From: Coleophoma eucalyptorum
Lineage: Eukaryota; Ascomycota; Leotiomycetes; Helotiales; Dermateaceae
NCBI GenBank assembly: GCA_026120035.1
Contig: JALRME010000030.1
Coordinates: 486,766-550,765, forward strand
Length of the DNA: 64,000 nt
Direction of reading: 5' to 3'
The notes below the pieces were generated by a model, which had not been told where the DNA came from, did no database searches, and saw nothing but the letters and a program-made list of their open reading frames with translations. Shown one piece after another: positions 25,743 to 36,393 of the stretch (within the stretch, counting starts at the first letter, position 1; each line of letters opens with the position of its first letter). Made by a program: the position numbers and the translations under genes.

Positions 25743-25812
25743 GCGGCCGTACAAGAGTCAGCTTGAAGTGCGGCCGTTCTAGGGGTGAGGCCAAGCTAAA
25801 ATGCGGCCGTAC
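25743..25812. promoter_or_regulatory. Cluster of three GCGGCCGT(A/T)C palindromic sites
   Basis: GCGGCCGTAC at 25743, GCGGCCGTTC at 25770 and GCGGCCGTAC at 25803, with a related TGCGGCCATTC at 25698, all in a GC-rich island 290-400 bp upstream of the SDR ATG. Inverted CGG half-sites are the classic target of Zn2Cys6 factors. Binding is inferred. Confidence 0.45.
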
Positions 25813-25912
25813 CGACAGCTTCTAACCTCCGATGCAGCCAGCCAGCAACAATGGTAAAGCTCTTCTCCCTTGTGCTTTCTATTGTTTCTCTAAGATGGTG
25901 AGCTTGACAGGC

Positions 25913-25919
25913 TATATAA
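25913..25919 (+). promoter_or_regulatory. Likely TATA box of the SDR gene
   Basis: TATATAA in the context GGCTATATAAGCC, 177 bp upstream of the ATG and about 100 bp downstream of the CGGCCG cluster; spacing is typical of a strongly inducible fungal promoter with a roughly 150 nt leader. Confidence 0.5.
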
Positions 25920-26095
25920 GCCTTGATCCTCATTATTCAACAATCTCATCCACTCAGTCAACCTCATCCAGTGAGTTACACTCGTCTTCTCAATCAATCA
26001 AATTCATCTACTCAATCATTCAAACTCATCTGCCCATCTTCGGCCCAAGATACCTGTCTCTATTTTCTTCATTTTAGTGTGCTTAATCTCTCACT

Positions 26096-26917
26096 ATGTC
26101 TAAAGTCTGGTTTGTCACCGGTTCCTCTCGAGGTCTAGGCCTCGCCATTGTTGAGGCCGCCCTCGAGTCTGGTGCTTCAGTCATCGCTACTGCCCGCAAT
26201 CCAAAGCAGCTCCAACACTTGGTCGACAAATATGGCGATAAGGTGGTTCCTATTGCTCTCGATGTCGCCAAAAACGATGAAGTAGTTAAGGCCGTACAAG
26301 CGGGTTATAAGAAATTTGGCCGTATTGATATTGTAGTCAATAACGCTGGATACGCCGATACGTCCGCTATTGAGGATGTCGATATCAATGATTTCCGAGC
26401 TCAAATCGACACCAACTTCTATGGAACAGTTTACGTTTCTAAGGCAGTTACCCCAATCCTCCGTCAACAGGGCTCTGGTCATATCTTCCAGATTTCCTCC
26501 CTTGGTGGTAGGATTGGCTCCGTAGGACTTGCTGCCTACCAGAGCGCCAAGCATGCAGTTGGTGGATTTTCGGGCATCCTCGGTCAAGAACTTGCACCTT
26601 TTGGTGTAAAAGTCACTGTTCTTGAACCTGGTGGAATTGCTACCGACTGGGCTGGATCTTCGATGAAAGTACCTCCGATCAGCGAGCCATACCAGCAAAC
26701 CGTTGGCGCGTTCGCCACTTTCCTGAGGTCCCAGGCAGACGCTGGACCTTCCAAGCCAGCTAAGATCGCCAAAATTATCTTGAAGCTGCTTGAAATAAAG
26801 GAGCCTCCTGCTAAGCTCTTGGTTGGCACTGATGCTTTCCAGTACGGCACTGCAGCTGGTGAGGCGCTTCTGGCGACAGATAAAAAATGGGAAGAGCTCA
26901 GTAAAGCTTCTGTTTAG
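26096..26917 (+). CDS. Short-chain dehydrogenase/reductase (classical SDR)
   Basis: Intronless frame of 273 aa. It begins MSKVWFVTGSSRGLG, the Rossmann TGxxxGxG motif at 8-15, followed by NNAG (82-85), catalytic Ser134/135 and YQSAK (Tyr148, Lys152). These are all the residues needed for an NAD(P)-dependent alcohol/ketone oxidoreductase. Length is normal and there is no targeting signal, so cytosolic. The promoter has a clear TATA box and a CGGCCG cluster. Codon use is clearly biased toward C-ending codons compared with neighbours, suggesting high expression. Substrate unknown; it may act with the Dal5-type permease and second SDR downstream. Confidence 0.92.
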   Translation: MSKVWFVTGSSRGLGLAIVEAALESGASVIATARNPKQLQHLVDKYGDKVVPIALDVAKNDEVVKAVQAGYKKFGRIDIVVNNAGYADTSAIEDVDINDFRAQIDTNFYGTVYVSKAVTPILRQQGSGHIFQISSLGGRIGSVGLAAYQSAKHAVGGFSGILGQELAPFGVKVTVLEPGGIATDWAGSSMKVPPISEPYQQTVGAFATFLRSQADAGPSKPAKIAKIILKLLEIKEPPAKLLVGTDAFQYGTAAGEALLATDKKWEELSKASV

Positions 26918-27378
26918 ATAACCATGTCTTGAAATATGGAAGTATTCCTGGGATAGATATAGCACGGCTGTATGATAACAACTTTGAGTCAGCTTAAATC
27001 ATCTTTATATCTCGTTACCTTTGTTTTAGTCATAAAATATAGGCTCTTGCACATTGCAATCTGTATTACCTTATTCATTGTAATTTTAAATACTCGACAC
27101 AATTTAGCTCGGCTCTCACGTCATAATCGTTCTCTGGTTTTTGTAACATTCAATAAACGTAGTGTATGACTGTAACATATGATACAATGGTATTCCTTTG
27201 AAGTCTTCAGTAAATGAAAGTGCATCAATGTTACTTATGCTAAGATTCTCCCTGGTATATTTTGGCCCCCTCCTGTTACAAATTATGGCCCGACTACCGC
27301 CTCTAAAACAGAGAATGAATTATACACAGCCAGTTTAGACTACTGGATCATCCTGCAAGTATTATCCATGTAATAAAT
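26918..27378. other. Intergenic region
   Basis: Convergent 3' flanks of the SDR and MFS genes; an AATAAA at about 27153 may be the polyadenylation signal of the SDR transcript. Confidence 0.4.
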
Positions 27379-29091
27379 CTAAGTGAGATAGCGGAATTTG
27401 GGATGGCTGTCGCCGAAAGCACTGATATCAAGGAATTCATTATTAGAAGGGGGACCAAACTCTCGATCGCGACGTTTGTTTTCGGCTTCTAACATGAAGT
27501 GCAGAATTAAGGCTACAAGGACAATGATACCGCAAAATGCACACCCGATAGCGGAGCCCATTTTGTACATCGGCCTAAAAAGGAGATATTTAGCAAACTC
27601 TGACCGATCAATTAGTGAGTTATAGTTTACTAACGCATCTTTATCCGGAAATACTGCACTTCCCAAGAAGGATGTGAGCTGGCCGACTGTCGCTACTACG
27701 GCTAAAGAAGCTCCCTTCTTTGAATCGCTGCCAAGATTGTTTAGAATCCACGTAAGGTTGAGCGCGACAATCGGGAAAGTTCCACAACAGGCAAAGAAAC
27801 ATCCTGTATATCTTGCTCCTACGCTGCTTACAACGAGCAGCAGAAGATAGCCAACAAAACCGATACAGGCAAATACTGCAATCATGGGACCTCTTTTACC
27901 CCACTGATCACTGATGAAGGCGGCAGCAACACAACACAAAAATGCAGTGAAATATGGTGGAGCCGTGAGTCCTTGAGCATTGATTGATGTGAAGACCATG
28001 TCTTTATTGATGGTAGGCATGAAGTTAGTAAGACTGGCAAAAGAGTAGTTCCAGCAGAACTGAATTAGTGCGTGAACATATGTCTTCCAGTCTCGAAGAC
28101 CCGCAAAGTATTGTGTCCAGGAGATTTGACTCTTGGATATTTTATCTTGAATCTGAATCCGTTCTACAGCTAGGGTTTGTTCACCGACAATCAAAAATTT
28201 GGCGCTCGCGGGTGAATCTGGGAGGAAGAAGAAGACTACAGGCGCAAAGCAGATCGTTGGGAGACCCTCTATTGAGCTGAATGTTAGGGCAGATTTCTGT
28301 ATATAATCATCTTATGAAGACTTACCGATGACAAATAACCATCGCCATGAGGCCCAAGAAGAATGAATATGTGTAACGCCATACGCTATGGCACTAGCAA
28401 AACAGGATGCGAGAGCACTTGAACCTAGTAATAATGCCATTCTCAAACCGAGTTCCCGTCGTTGATAGAAAGTTGAAAGGTAGAATGGTGATCCAGTGGC
28501 AAGCATCACTTCGCAAATGCCCAGTACCACACGGCAAGCTGCCAGACCAGCCTGGTTGTGAACAGTGCTAGAACATATCGCAGCAGTTCTCCAACTAAAT
28601 TGATTAGCCTAATATTCCACAAGTTACTTGCCTGATAACCTACCCAATACAAAGTAGCGAGACATATATGTGCGCGGGTAGGATCTTCCAGAGCATGGTT
28701 GTCCATTCGAAGAGTTCATAGGCAATGTAGAATGCATACAGCACCCACGTCCACTGCGAACATGGTTAGTACAGTACTATGAGACGACTTTACATATTCT
28801 CCATGTTTATGTTGAATTTATATCATGGAGAGCTGTATATACCTGGTGGCTACTGAGTCCTAGATCATTCTGCGCTCCTGCGGTTTTCGCATTGCCGATA
28901 TTTCCTCGGTCGAGATATGACAGCACATAGAGGGTACAGATAATAGGGAGTACTCTCCAATCAAACTTATTTCGTAGATATGTTTGACATTCGTCGGGCA
29001 CAAGGACTTGGGAGATACCCTGATCAATATCGCCCTTTTCTATTGTTCCACCCGAGATGTCTTTGTCCTTATTGTCGCGAACATTGGCCAT
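27379..29091 (-). CDS. MFS permease, Dal5/ACS (anion:cation symporter) type
   Basis: Five exons (28843-29091, 28644-28753, 28326-28594, 27635-28268, 27379-27574) give 485 aa. The start of transmembrane segment 1 reads LPIICTLYVLSYLDRGNIGNA, the hallmark of the ACS family that includes allantoate, nicotinate and pantothenate permeases. The WRTAA region and the WRWLFVIEGLPT motif at the end of helix 6 agree, and about twelve hydrophobic segments are present. The last intron is exactly 60 nt (27575-27634) without stops, so an unspliced reading adds 20 residues between FPDKDA and PMYKMG; splicing restores the family spacing. Function: plasma-membrane uptake of a small organic anion by proton symport. 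It shares an upstream region of about 1.1 kb with the SDR at 30170. Confidence 0.9.
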
Positions 29092-30169
29092 TATGAACAA
29101 AGTCAAAACCCAGCAGCAAACAAGGATATATGATATAGGTATTCTGTAGGAAATGCACAGGATTAAACACAAATAGTAAACATGAACAGCCCGTGAATTA
29201 AATACTATGAACAGAGCTACTTATCAGTCTACAACTGGGATTCAGTAAGGCAAATGGAGATAGGGGAATAGGAGACGGAAGGCAGTCCCTCGAACACGGA
29301 TCGTTGATAAAGCTGATATCTTTGCCGTTTTCTTATCATCCCATATGGTTCTGTGGAGGTAGGTCCTGGCTGTAGAACCAATATCCACTTTTCAGATCCG
29401 CTTCCGTTTGCACATAATTGCCAGCTTGCAGACAGCTATGGCAGCACTTTGGGGCCACCTGTAGAAGTGATTTTGGACATGTTTTTTCCATCTTCCTCCC
29501 TTTCTTTTCCTTTAGAATACGGAAACTCGAAGAATTCCTTTGCAATGCAGTAGGGTATGTGTCAAGTAGTATAAGTACCACATATATCAGTATATGGAAG
29601 TTTTATTATGTTGGAGAGCTTTTGAGTAACCCGCGGGACGACAAAAATGTTGGTATTAATACTATCAAAGGCGTAATCGAGCACGTATTTTCCTGTAAAC
29701 CTATATGGCTACAGAATAAAAGCGCCCGAGTCTTGAACGATTGCAGCGGCCGCTTATTAGCAAGCAATGCGGTGCGGCAGCGGGCGGACAAGCGGCCGGG
29801 ACCAGTGATAGAGTCGGCCGCTAGCTTGTCAATATCAAGATTCCGGCCGCTAGCATCACACTAGCGCGTACGAGAGAATGGTGCATGAATCAAATAACCT
29901 TAAGCTCTCTTGGCCACAACGGCCGCAGCAGCCACCTTTACCCAGGGTGTGCAGTTGTTGAATTGAGACTCTTCAATAGGCAGAGCTTGCGGCAATTAGG
30001 AATTAACTTCCTAATACACTTCAACAAAATTGCACCCAAAATGTTGGAAATTATCCGTGTGACTCAAAACTATTTGTACCGATGGCCAGTCCACTATTTG
30101 ACGGCGGCACGTTGAGAAAATCAAGCAGCCCACACTTTGACGTATCATTCACCAGCCTATCACCTCACC
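29092..30169. promoter_or_regulatory. Divergent upstream region with CGGCCG cluster
   Basis: Between the MFS permease (-) and an SDR (+). Within 29747-29926 there are five CGGCCG-type sites (29747, 29792, 29815, 29844, 29920), two of them inside an exact CGGCCGCTAGC direct repeat (29815-29825 and 29844-29854). The rest is AT-rich. Candidate Zn2Cys6-binding region controlling both flanking genes (inference). Confidence 0.4.
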
Positions 30170-31315
30170 ATGGGCCAGACATTCAGCCAATTCATGCCCC
30201 CTAAACCCACATTCACAGAAACACAATGTCCTGATCTCTCTAACAAGGTATATCTGAACCTTGTGTAGTATAAGGATCCTGCTGATTAGCCTATTCAGGT
30301 CTTCATTGTTACTGGTGGGTATACAGGAGTTGGACTCGAGCTGGCGAGAATATTATACTGCAAAAACGCGAAGGTCTACCTCGCTGGACGGTCCAGCGAG
30401 AAGGGACTTGGAGCGATCAAAGAGCTTCAGGCCTCCTATCCAGCTTCTCGGGGTCAGGTGGAATTTTTGTTCCTTGATTTGGCTGACTTAACAACAATAA
30501 AGGGTAGCGCTGAGCAATTTTTGGAACAAGAGACTCGATTAGATGTACTGTGGAACAATGCTGGCGTAATGATGCCTCCTATGGGATCGAAAACCAAGCA
30601 AGGGTACGAATTGCAACTTGGTACAAATTGCTTAGGGCCTTTCCTCTTTACCTCACTTCTCCAGCCGATTCTCCAGCGCACTGCGTCATCGTCACCCTCA
30701 AACTCTGTCCGGGTGCTCTTTACCGGCTCTCTTACGGCAGAGCTATCTACACCAACGGGACTAATTCACTGGGAAGACATCAACTACGAAAAGGGAGGGG
30801 GAATACAAGAGATCTATAGCCAGAGCAAGGTCGGCAACATCTTACTTGCAGCCGAATACGCAGCAAGGAGTAAAAGTAGTGGAGATGGAGTCATTTATGC
30901 GGTGAGCAGGACGCCTATATCTCTAGGCCGCCTAACACTAATATTATTGTGCAGTCCGTCAATCCGGGGAATCTTAAAACTGAATTAGGAAGGCATGTTG
31001 AAGGTGGCATAGTCATGAAATTTATGGTGGGATTTGACCCCTCGGTTCCTTATCAACTGTCGGCGTATTAATATTATATTCCAGGTGCAACTTATTTTAC
31101 ACAAGGCGATATTTGGCGCATATTCCGAACTATTCGCTGGCTTATCGCCAGATATTACAGAGAAGACAGCTGGACAGTATGTAATCCCTTGGGGGAGATT
31201 TGCTATATTGAAGAAGGAAATCGCAGATGGCATGAAACGCACAGATGATGGAGGATCTGGTGTTGCTTGTAAATTTTGGAGCTGGTGTGAAACAGAGACA
31301 CGCCAGTATATGTAA
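30170..31315 (+). CDS. Short-chain dehydrogenase/reductase, retinol-dehydrogenase-like
   Basis: Four exons (30170-30247, 30299-30901, 30955-31026, 31085-31315) give 327 aa. Motifs: TGGYTGVG at about 31-38, NNAG at 112-115, FTGS with Ser170, and YSQSK (Tyr199, Lys203). The C-terminal part (LFGAYSELFAGLSP-like, ending CKFWSWCETETRQYM) is typical of the fungal subgroup annotated as retinol dehydrogenase or WW-domain-oxidoreductase-like. An NAD(P)-dependent oxidoreductase; substrate unknown, cytosolic. No lesion. The upstream region shared with the permease carries CGGCCG sites, so both may respond to one regulator. Confidence 0.88.
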
Positions 31316-31838
31316 AATATCAAATTTTATGATTGAAATCGTGGATGCTAAAGTTTGGTCAAAAAATTCACAATTAGTTTACAAGCTAGACTGTGGGCCA
31401 CGTAACTGATCGGCTTCTGGTGGTTTTAATGAGGGAAATTTAGCTTGTCTAGCTAGATACATAATATTTGAATAGACTAGTGGCCGGTGAATACCGCATA
31501 ACCGTTTACGTTCGCGGTTGAAATGATGAGCACTTCTACGCCTACAGCTTATCAACTCCCTTCTTCCGTGTCCCGTGTCCGCCTCCGTTATCACCCTCAC
31601 GTTGATATGGATTAATGATTTCATTTGCTATCCTTAGATTGCTGTAATAGATTACTCTCAAAGTGTGTTATCAAACAAGTCTAAACCAAAAATGTACTAG
31701 AGTGATAAGACTGATAGATTGAGAAGCGTATGGGTTCACAGCTAGGAAGCGCCTTTTGTGAGAATATAAGATGACAAAATTACACCTTTCAGTAAATCTA
31801 GTACTGTAGCTACTCTATTCAGAAAGAATTCTCTTTAA
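31316..31838. other. Intergenic region
   Basis: AT-rich, no gene supported; contains the promoter of the carboxylesterase gene. Confidence 0.4.
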
Positions 31839-33678
31839 ATGCGGTTCTCCCCTAGGTTACTCCTCCTTTTTGGGAGTTTAGCTATTGCCAGCGTGCCAAT
31901 TCCACGTCAAATCCCCGCTCAAACTGTCCCCTTTGTCACTGTAAAGAATGGTACAATTGTGGGGACTCATAACTCGTATTATAAACAGGACTTTTTCCTT
32001 AGGGTTCCATACGCACAGGTAAAATTCTCACCCTATATTCCCATGGAAACTTTAACTTGAGACTAACCGCCATAGCCACCAGTTGGGGATCTTCGTTTTC
32101 GCGCTCCCAAAAGCCTCAATACAAGCTTTTGGGGTTATTAAAATGCAACTGCATATGCTGCCCAATGTACTGGCTATGGTGCTGATCAGGTTGGATATGC
32201 ACAATCTGAGGATTGTCTTTACGTTAGTATTATTCGTCCAACAGGTATTGTATCCGGTGCCAACGTTCCTGTGGGAATATGGATGCATGGAGGCGGCTCA
32301 CATGAAGGGGGGTCAGCGGAAAGGCAGTATAATCTCACCTTCATAGTTGAAAACAGTGTGAAAATGGGTAAACCAATTATCGGAGTGAGCCTTCAGTCTC
32401 GCCTGTCTGCATGGGGTTATCTGGGTGGCAAAGAAGCTCTCCAAGGAAATGCCACCAACCTCGGTTATAAAGATCAGAGACTCGCATATCACTGGATACA
32501 GGAGAACATTGGGGCTTTTGGCGGCGACCCAAAAAAAGTCACTATATGGGGTGAAAGTGCCGGAGCGCAAGCGGTTGGTGTCCAGCTTCTTGCGTTTGGA
32601 GGTTAGATTACTACTTCATTCTTTGAAACTCCTATCTTTATATTATTTAGAAGACAGACTGCTGATTAAACTAGCCCGTAACGACGGTCTCTTTCGAGCT
32701 GCAATTGCTGAGTCTGGTGGACCAGCTAATACCTTCCTGATTACAGCCCGACCAGGATACCTAAATTCAACTGTTGCTCAAACTGCATACGATGAGATGG
32801 TCAATCTCACATCCTGTGCAATAACGTCAAATACTTCAACCTCTCTCGCTTGCCTTCGATCCCTTCCTTTCGCGGAACTCAACTCGGCTTTGGAAAACAT
32901 AACCAGTAAATTGACTCCATTTGGAGCTCAGATAGATGGAGATTTCATAGTTGACTACCCATCTTCTCAGCTAGCAGCTGGACAGTTTGTGAAAGTCCCT
33001 TTTCTTATGGGTAGCAACTCCGATGAAGGAACTACATTTAGCTCAGCCTATAGCTGCGACACAGATGCAGAGTTTGAAGCTGCGGTCCGCACAACTGTGC
33101 CTAACAATAGAACCGCCGAAATTCTGAGCTATCTTTATCCTAATATCCCAGCTCTTGGTATCCCATCTCTCAAAACCTATTCGGGCCAACTTACAGCTGT
33201 TGGATCGCAGTACAGGCGTATATCAGCATATGCTGGCGACGCTGTAATAATTGCAGCCAGACGACTAACGAACCAAGCCTGGGCAAATTACAATACAACG
33301 AGCTATGCATATCGATTTGATGTCACAGTTAATGGAGTCTCTGGATTAATAGGCTCAACCCACTCCGAAGAAATTGCATTCATGATGGATAATATTGACG
33401 GCCTTGGATACACTACCAATCCATTTTCAGGGGAGCCTCAAACCTACGCAGCATTAGCGAATCAGATGAGTAGGACTTGGGTCGCATTTATACACGATCT
33501 AGATCCTAACAACCATGGAATCAAAGATATCGATGAATGGCCAGCATATGCTCTTGAAGGAGGAGAGGGGCAGGATTATGTTTTTACGGTAAACGGAACG
33601 TACGCAGAACCTGATACATTTAGGGCAGAGGGCATAGCTTATATTAACGACATCGCGAAGAGCGCATATGGAAGATAG
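31839..33678 (+). pseudogene. Type-B carboxylesterase/lipase with one in-frame stop
   Basis: Exons 31839-32018, 32076-32601 and 32675-33678 keep one frame for 570 codons, typical of secreted fungal type-B carboxylesterases. A signal peptide (MRFSPRLLLLFGSLAIASVP) starts it. The nucleophile elbow GESAGA, the acidic SDEGT segment and the catalytic-His segment GSTHSEE are all intact. The single defect is TAA at 32139-32141 in the middle of the conserved block between SLNTSFWGY and NATAYAAQCTGYG, which would end the protein after 81 residues. No alternative splice removes it without losing conserved residues. A CAA-to-TAA change (RIP-like C-to-T) explains it; an assembly error or stop readthrough are alternatives. 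The second intron could also end at 32650, which fits the family less well than the 32674 acceptor. Confidence 0.8.
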
Positions 33679-34501
33679 AAGATAACTCTTCAGAGTGTAG
33701 AGTTATTGTATTTAACTTTTATAACAGGCTTACATATTAAAAAGGTTGTACAGAGTTTCCTGTCCTCAGTATAGACTGTGATGTTCCCGCAAAAGTTTTC
33801 CCATGTTGTTCATACAGCCTGCAGCTTCAGAACACGATTATCCTACGAAATTGTGGTGCCATCTCAAAATTATCTCGTGACCGAAGGATGATTAAGATTA
33901 GATTAAACTGGACTCACTTTTCTGGTAAGTAAGTTCAATATAGTTATACATAAACTAGTCGCGGGCCCGTACAACTGCAAACTTCTTCGTTCGACCGCTT
34001 GGGCCACTCGAATTAGAATTATAATGTTAAAAAAATGGATTATATTGGAATATCGTCATCACCTGCACGCGTTTGGAACATCGTTACACGGCATGCATGT
34101 AGGGGTATATTGCCATACCACCTACATATGCATACATTTGGAATATCGTTATACCACATGCGTGTGCCTGTGTGTGCTCGGATGCAAACTCCATGATTTT
34201 ATTGCAACAGAAGTCGAATCGATACTCAATAGGAGTATTTATAAGACCTCCATCATACTCACTTAGAAGAATCATCTACATTTTACCTCACGATTTTGAC
34301 CTGTCTATCACAGTTGAAATAAGAGGTATATAGATCAACCAACAGATTAAGTTAAATAATTAAGTATACTACTTCTAACAAATTTGCTCTTCTAGTTACA
34401 CTATATATACTGTGTAAGGTTCTAGTAATGATATAATTATGATCTATTATAACATTGGGTTACGAGATCTAGCTTTCTGGAACTTGCGAAATCATGCTTA
34501 T
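33679..34501. other. Intergenic region with short degenerate repeats
   Basis: AT-rich, convergent 3' flanks of the esterase and tannase genes. Contains three TTGGAA(T/C)ATCGT units listed separately. A box-A-like TGGCCCAAGCGG on the minus strand at about 34000 is not part of a complete tRNA. Confidence 0.4.
34045..34164. repeat. Three imperfect 28-bp units
   Basis: Units at 34045-34071, 34072-34099 and 34137-34164 share TTGGAA(T/C)ATCGT followed by a CA-rich stretch and a GC(A/G)(T/C)G end. They are 70-80 percent alike by eye. Probably a small eroded tandem repeat. Confidence 0.6.
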
Positions 34502-36393
34502 TTAGTATATACCTTCTGTTGGGCAGTACCAATTCTCGGCCTGAGTAACACTTCCATTCCCAGTGTAGATTGGGATGTTCGGATATCTACAATATGGTCG
34601 GGTAAAAGATACGCCCAAATCTACGGTGTCATCGACGTACTTTGTTCCAACCAGTTCCACAGGAGCCGTGCCATTCTCAACCCAGTTAATAAGAGACCAG
34701 AACACAGAGTTATCTGTGTCGTTATTGGGAGGAAAGAGAGCCTGTCCAGCTCCATCAATGACCCATGCTGTATTTTCAAGAACCATTAGCAATGAAAAGA
34801 AAGGGAAGAGAGTCTATTCTTACCTCCATCTCCATAACCACAATGTTGCATCCCTGGTACCATGAAAAGTCTATAAAAGTTTTCGACTTCGCTGGCTTCC
34901 CCTAAGTCTTCATAAAATGCCATCACTGTGTCATACCACTTGCCACTTAATCCTGATGAGACACCCGCGTCTGCATATCCATGGTACTCGAGTACTTTGC
35001 CGCCTCTAGCTTGAAGTGGCGGAGATCGAGGTCCCAAGCATTGATTCCACCTGGATTAATCGAGTCTGCAAGAGCGATAGTAGATCCATTGATGGTTGTC
35101 CAATCCCAATTAGAGTCATTAAGTATTGCTCTTTTATAGAATTCAATGCCTGCGGGTTTCAGTTATTGGAATGGCTTACATAACAGTGCAAGTTACTTAA
35201 CTTACTATAATCAGGTTCACCGCCGTTCATCACACCACCGAAGCCAAGTTCTGCACCATATGTAAATCCATCCATGATGTAAGTATTGTTCTCTTCAATC
35301 CATGGCTCATATATACGCTTAAGGTTGCTTATTTGAGCACTTGAAAGGCAAGCCGAACTATTAGCAGTTGGGATTCCACAAGCAAGAACCTCCGGATGGA
35401 AGTTACAGCTTCAGGTTCGAAACTGTTAGCAACTAATTTATATCGTCTTTAAACTAAATTTTGTAACTTACCGAGTTGGATCACTAATAATACCGTCTAA
35501 AACACCATCTAATCCGTCGCACTGTTTCACAACCGCGTCGTGAATCACAGTCCACATATCGTATGGAATATAGGAAGGTTTGCTAGATGGGATTTGATCT
35601 AGAGGAGTTCTAATATCCCAGCCAGGTATATGCGTGAGCCACATAGCTGGAGCTCCAACTAGAACACCATCAAAATCTAATGGGTAGCGTTGAGCTTCAC
35701 TCCAGCCTTGGCGGCCACCAGTGGAGCAGCCGGAATAATAAGAGTAGCTCGGGTAGGCGTCAGAAAGTTTGCTTAGAACTTCTTTACCTACTACTGTTGA
35801 CATATGAAGAGCTCGATGACCATTATCTATGTATTAGCTGCATTCTAGTATAAGAAATGCCTTATGCTGCGCTACAGGACGTACAAATCTATCATTGATT
35901 CCGTATTATTCGTGAATGTGCCATCACCCTCAGTTCCATTATGACCTGTGTCTGTGCTGATCGTCACAAAACCTCATGAACAATTAGATTTCCTCCAAAT
36001 AGATAGAGATAGGAGCGAACCTCTGCGCATGCCGGTGACAATATCGGGATAGTTGATTCCACCTCCCCATCCACCATTTCCAACAGCTAGAAATCGGCGA
36101 TTCCATTCTTCAGATGTTGGTAGCCAAACTTCGAATCTGGCAGTCGAGTTCTTAGAAGTCTCAACTTCCAATGCTACACGACAACCTCCGGGGAGGTCTA
36201 TTTGTTCAGTGTTGTAACTAGTCACTATTGAATCTCCGGTAAAATTTGACCCGGCTACTATGGTGGAAGCAAATCGGACTGTTGATTGGGTGAAGTTAAA
36301 ATTCTCGAGTTCAGAACAAGAAACACTGCTAAATGCATTCCCAATTGCTGGCTGGATTGCCAAGACGAATAGCAAAGACTTCAGGAGGGCCAT
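34502..36393 (-). pseudogene. Tannase/feruloyl-esterase-family protein with frame lesions
   Basis: A signal peptide (MALLKSLLFVLAIQPAIGNA) and exon 36021-36393 are followed by pieces carrying the family blocks in order: GGWGGGINYPDI, STDTGHNGTEGDG, the nucleophile motif YYSGCSTGGRQG, GAPAMW, the acid-residue segment YHGYAD and the His segment PGMQHCGYGDG, ending at 34502. Family enzymes hydrolyse gallate or hydroxycinnamate esters outside the cell. Two problems break the frame. Around 35008-35016 one base is missing, so NAWDLDLRHF and GGKVLEYHGYAD lie in different frames. Between 35885 and 35815 no GT-AG pair joins SMID to HRALHMS in frame. Other introns (34 to 61 nt range and larger) splice cleanly. 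Most likely a young pseudogene; sequencing error is possible for the single-base lesion. Confidence 0.78.

Larger units (their letters stand above)
25001..26095. other. AT-rich tail of the NACHT relic and SDR promoter
   Basis: 25.0-25.6 kb is AT-rich without a gene. 25.64-25.84 kb is an abrupt GC-rich island with CGGCCG sites. 25.84-26.09 kb is a pyrimidine/CA-rich 5' leader containing several CAATCA-like repeats before the SDR start codon. Confidence 0.5.

Noticed and set aside
26177..26965. 262-residue frame opposite the intact SDR gene
   Set aside because: Antisense shadow of a strongly codon-biased gene.
33975..34020. tRNA-like 5' half on the minus strand (TGGCCCAAGCGG box A-like)
   Set aside because: No anticodon stem, T-arm or GGTTCRA box B at the right distance; not a tRNA.
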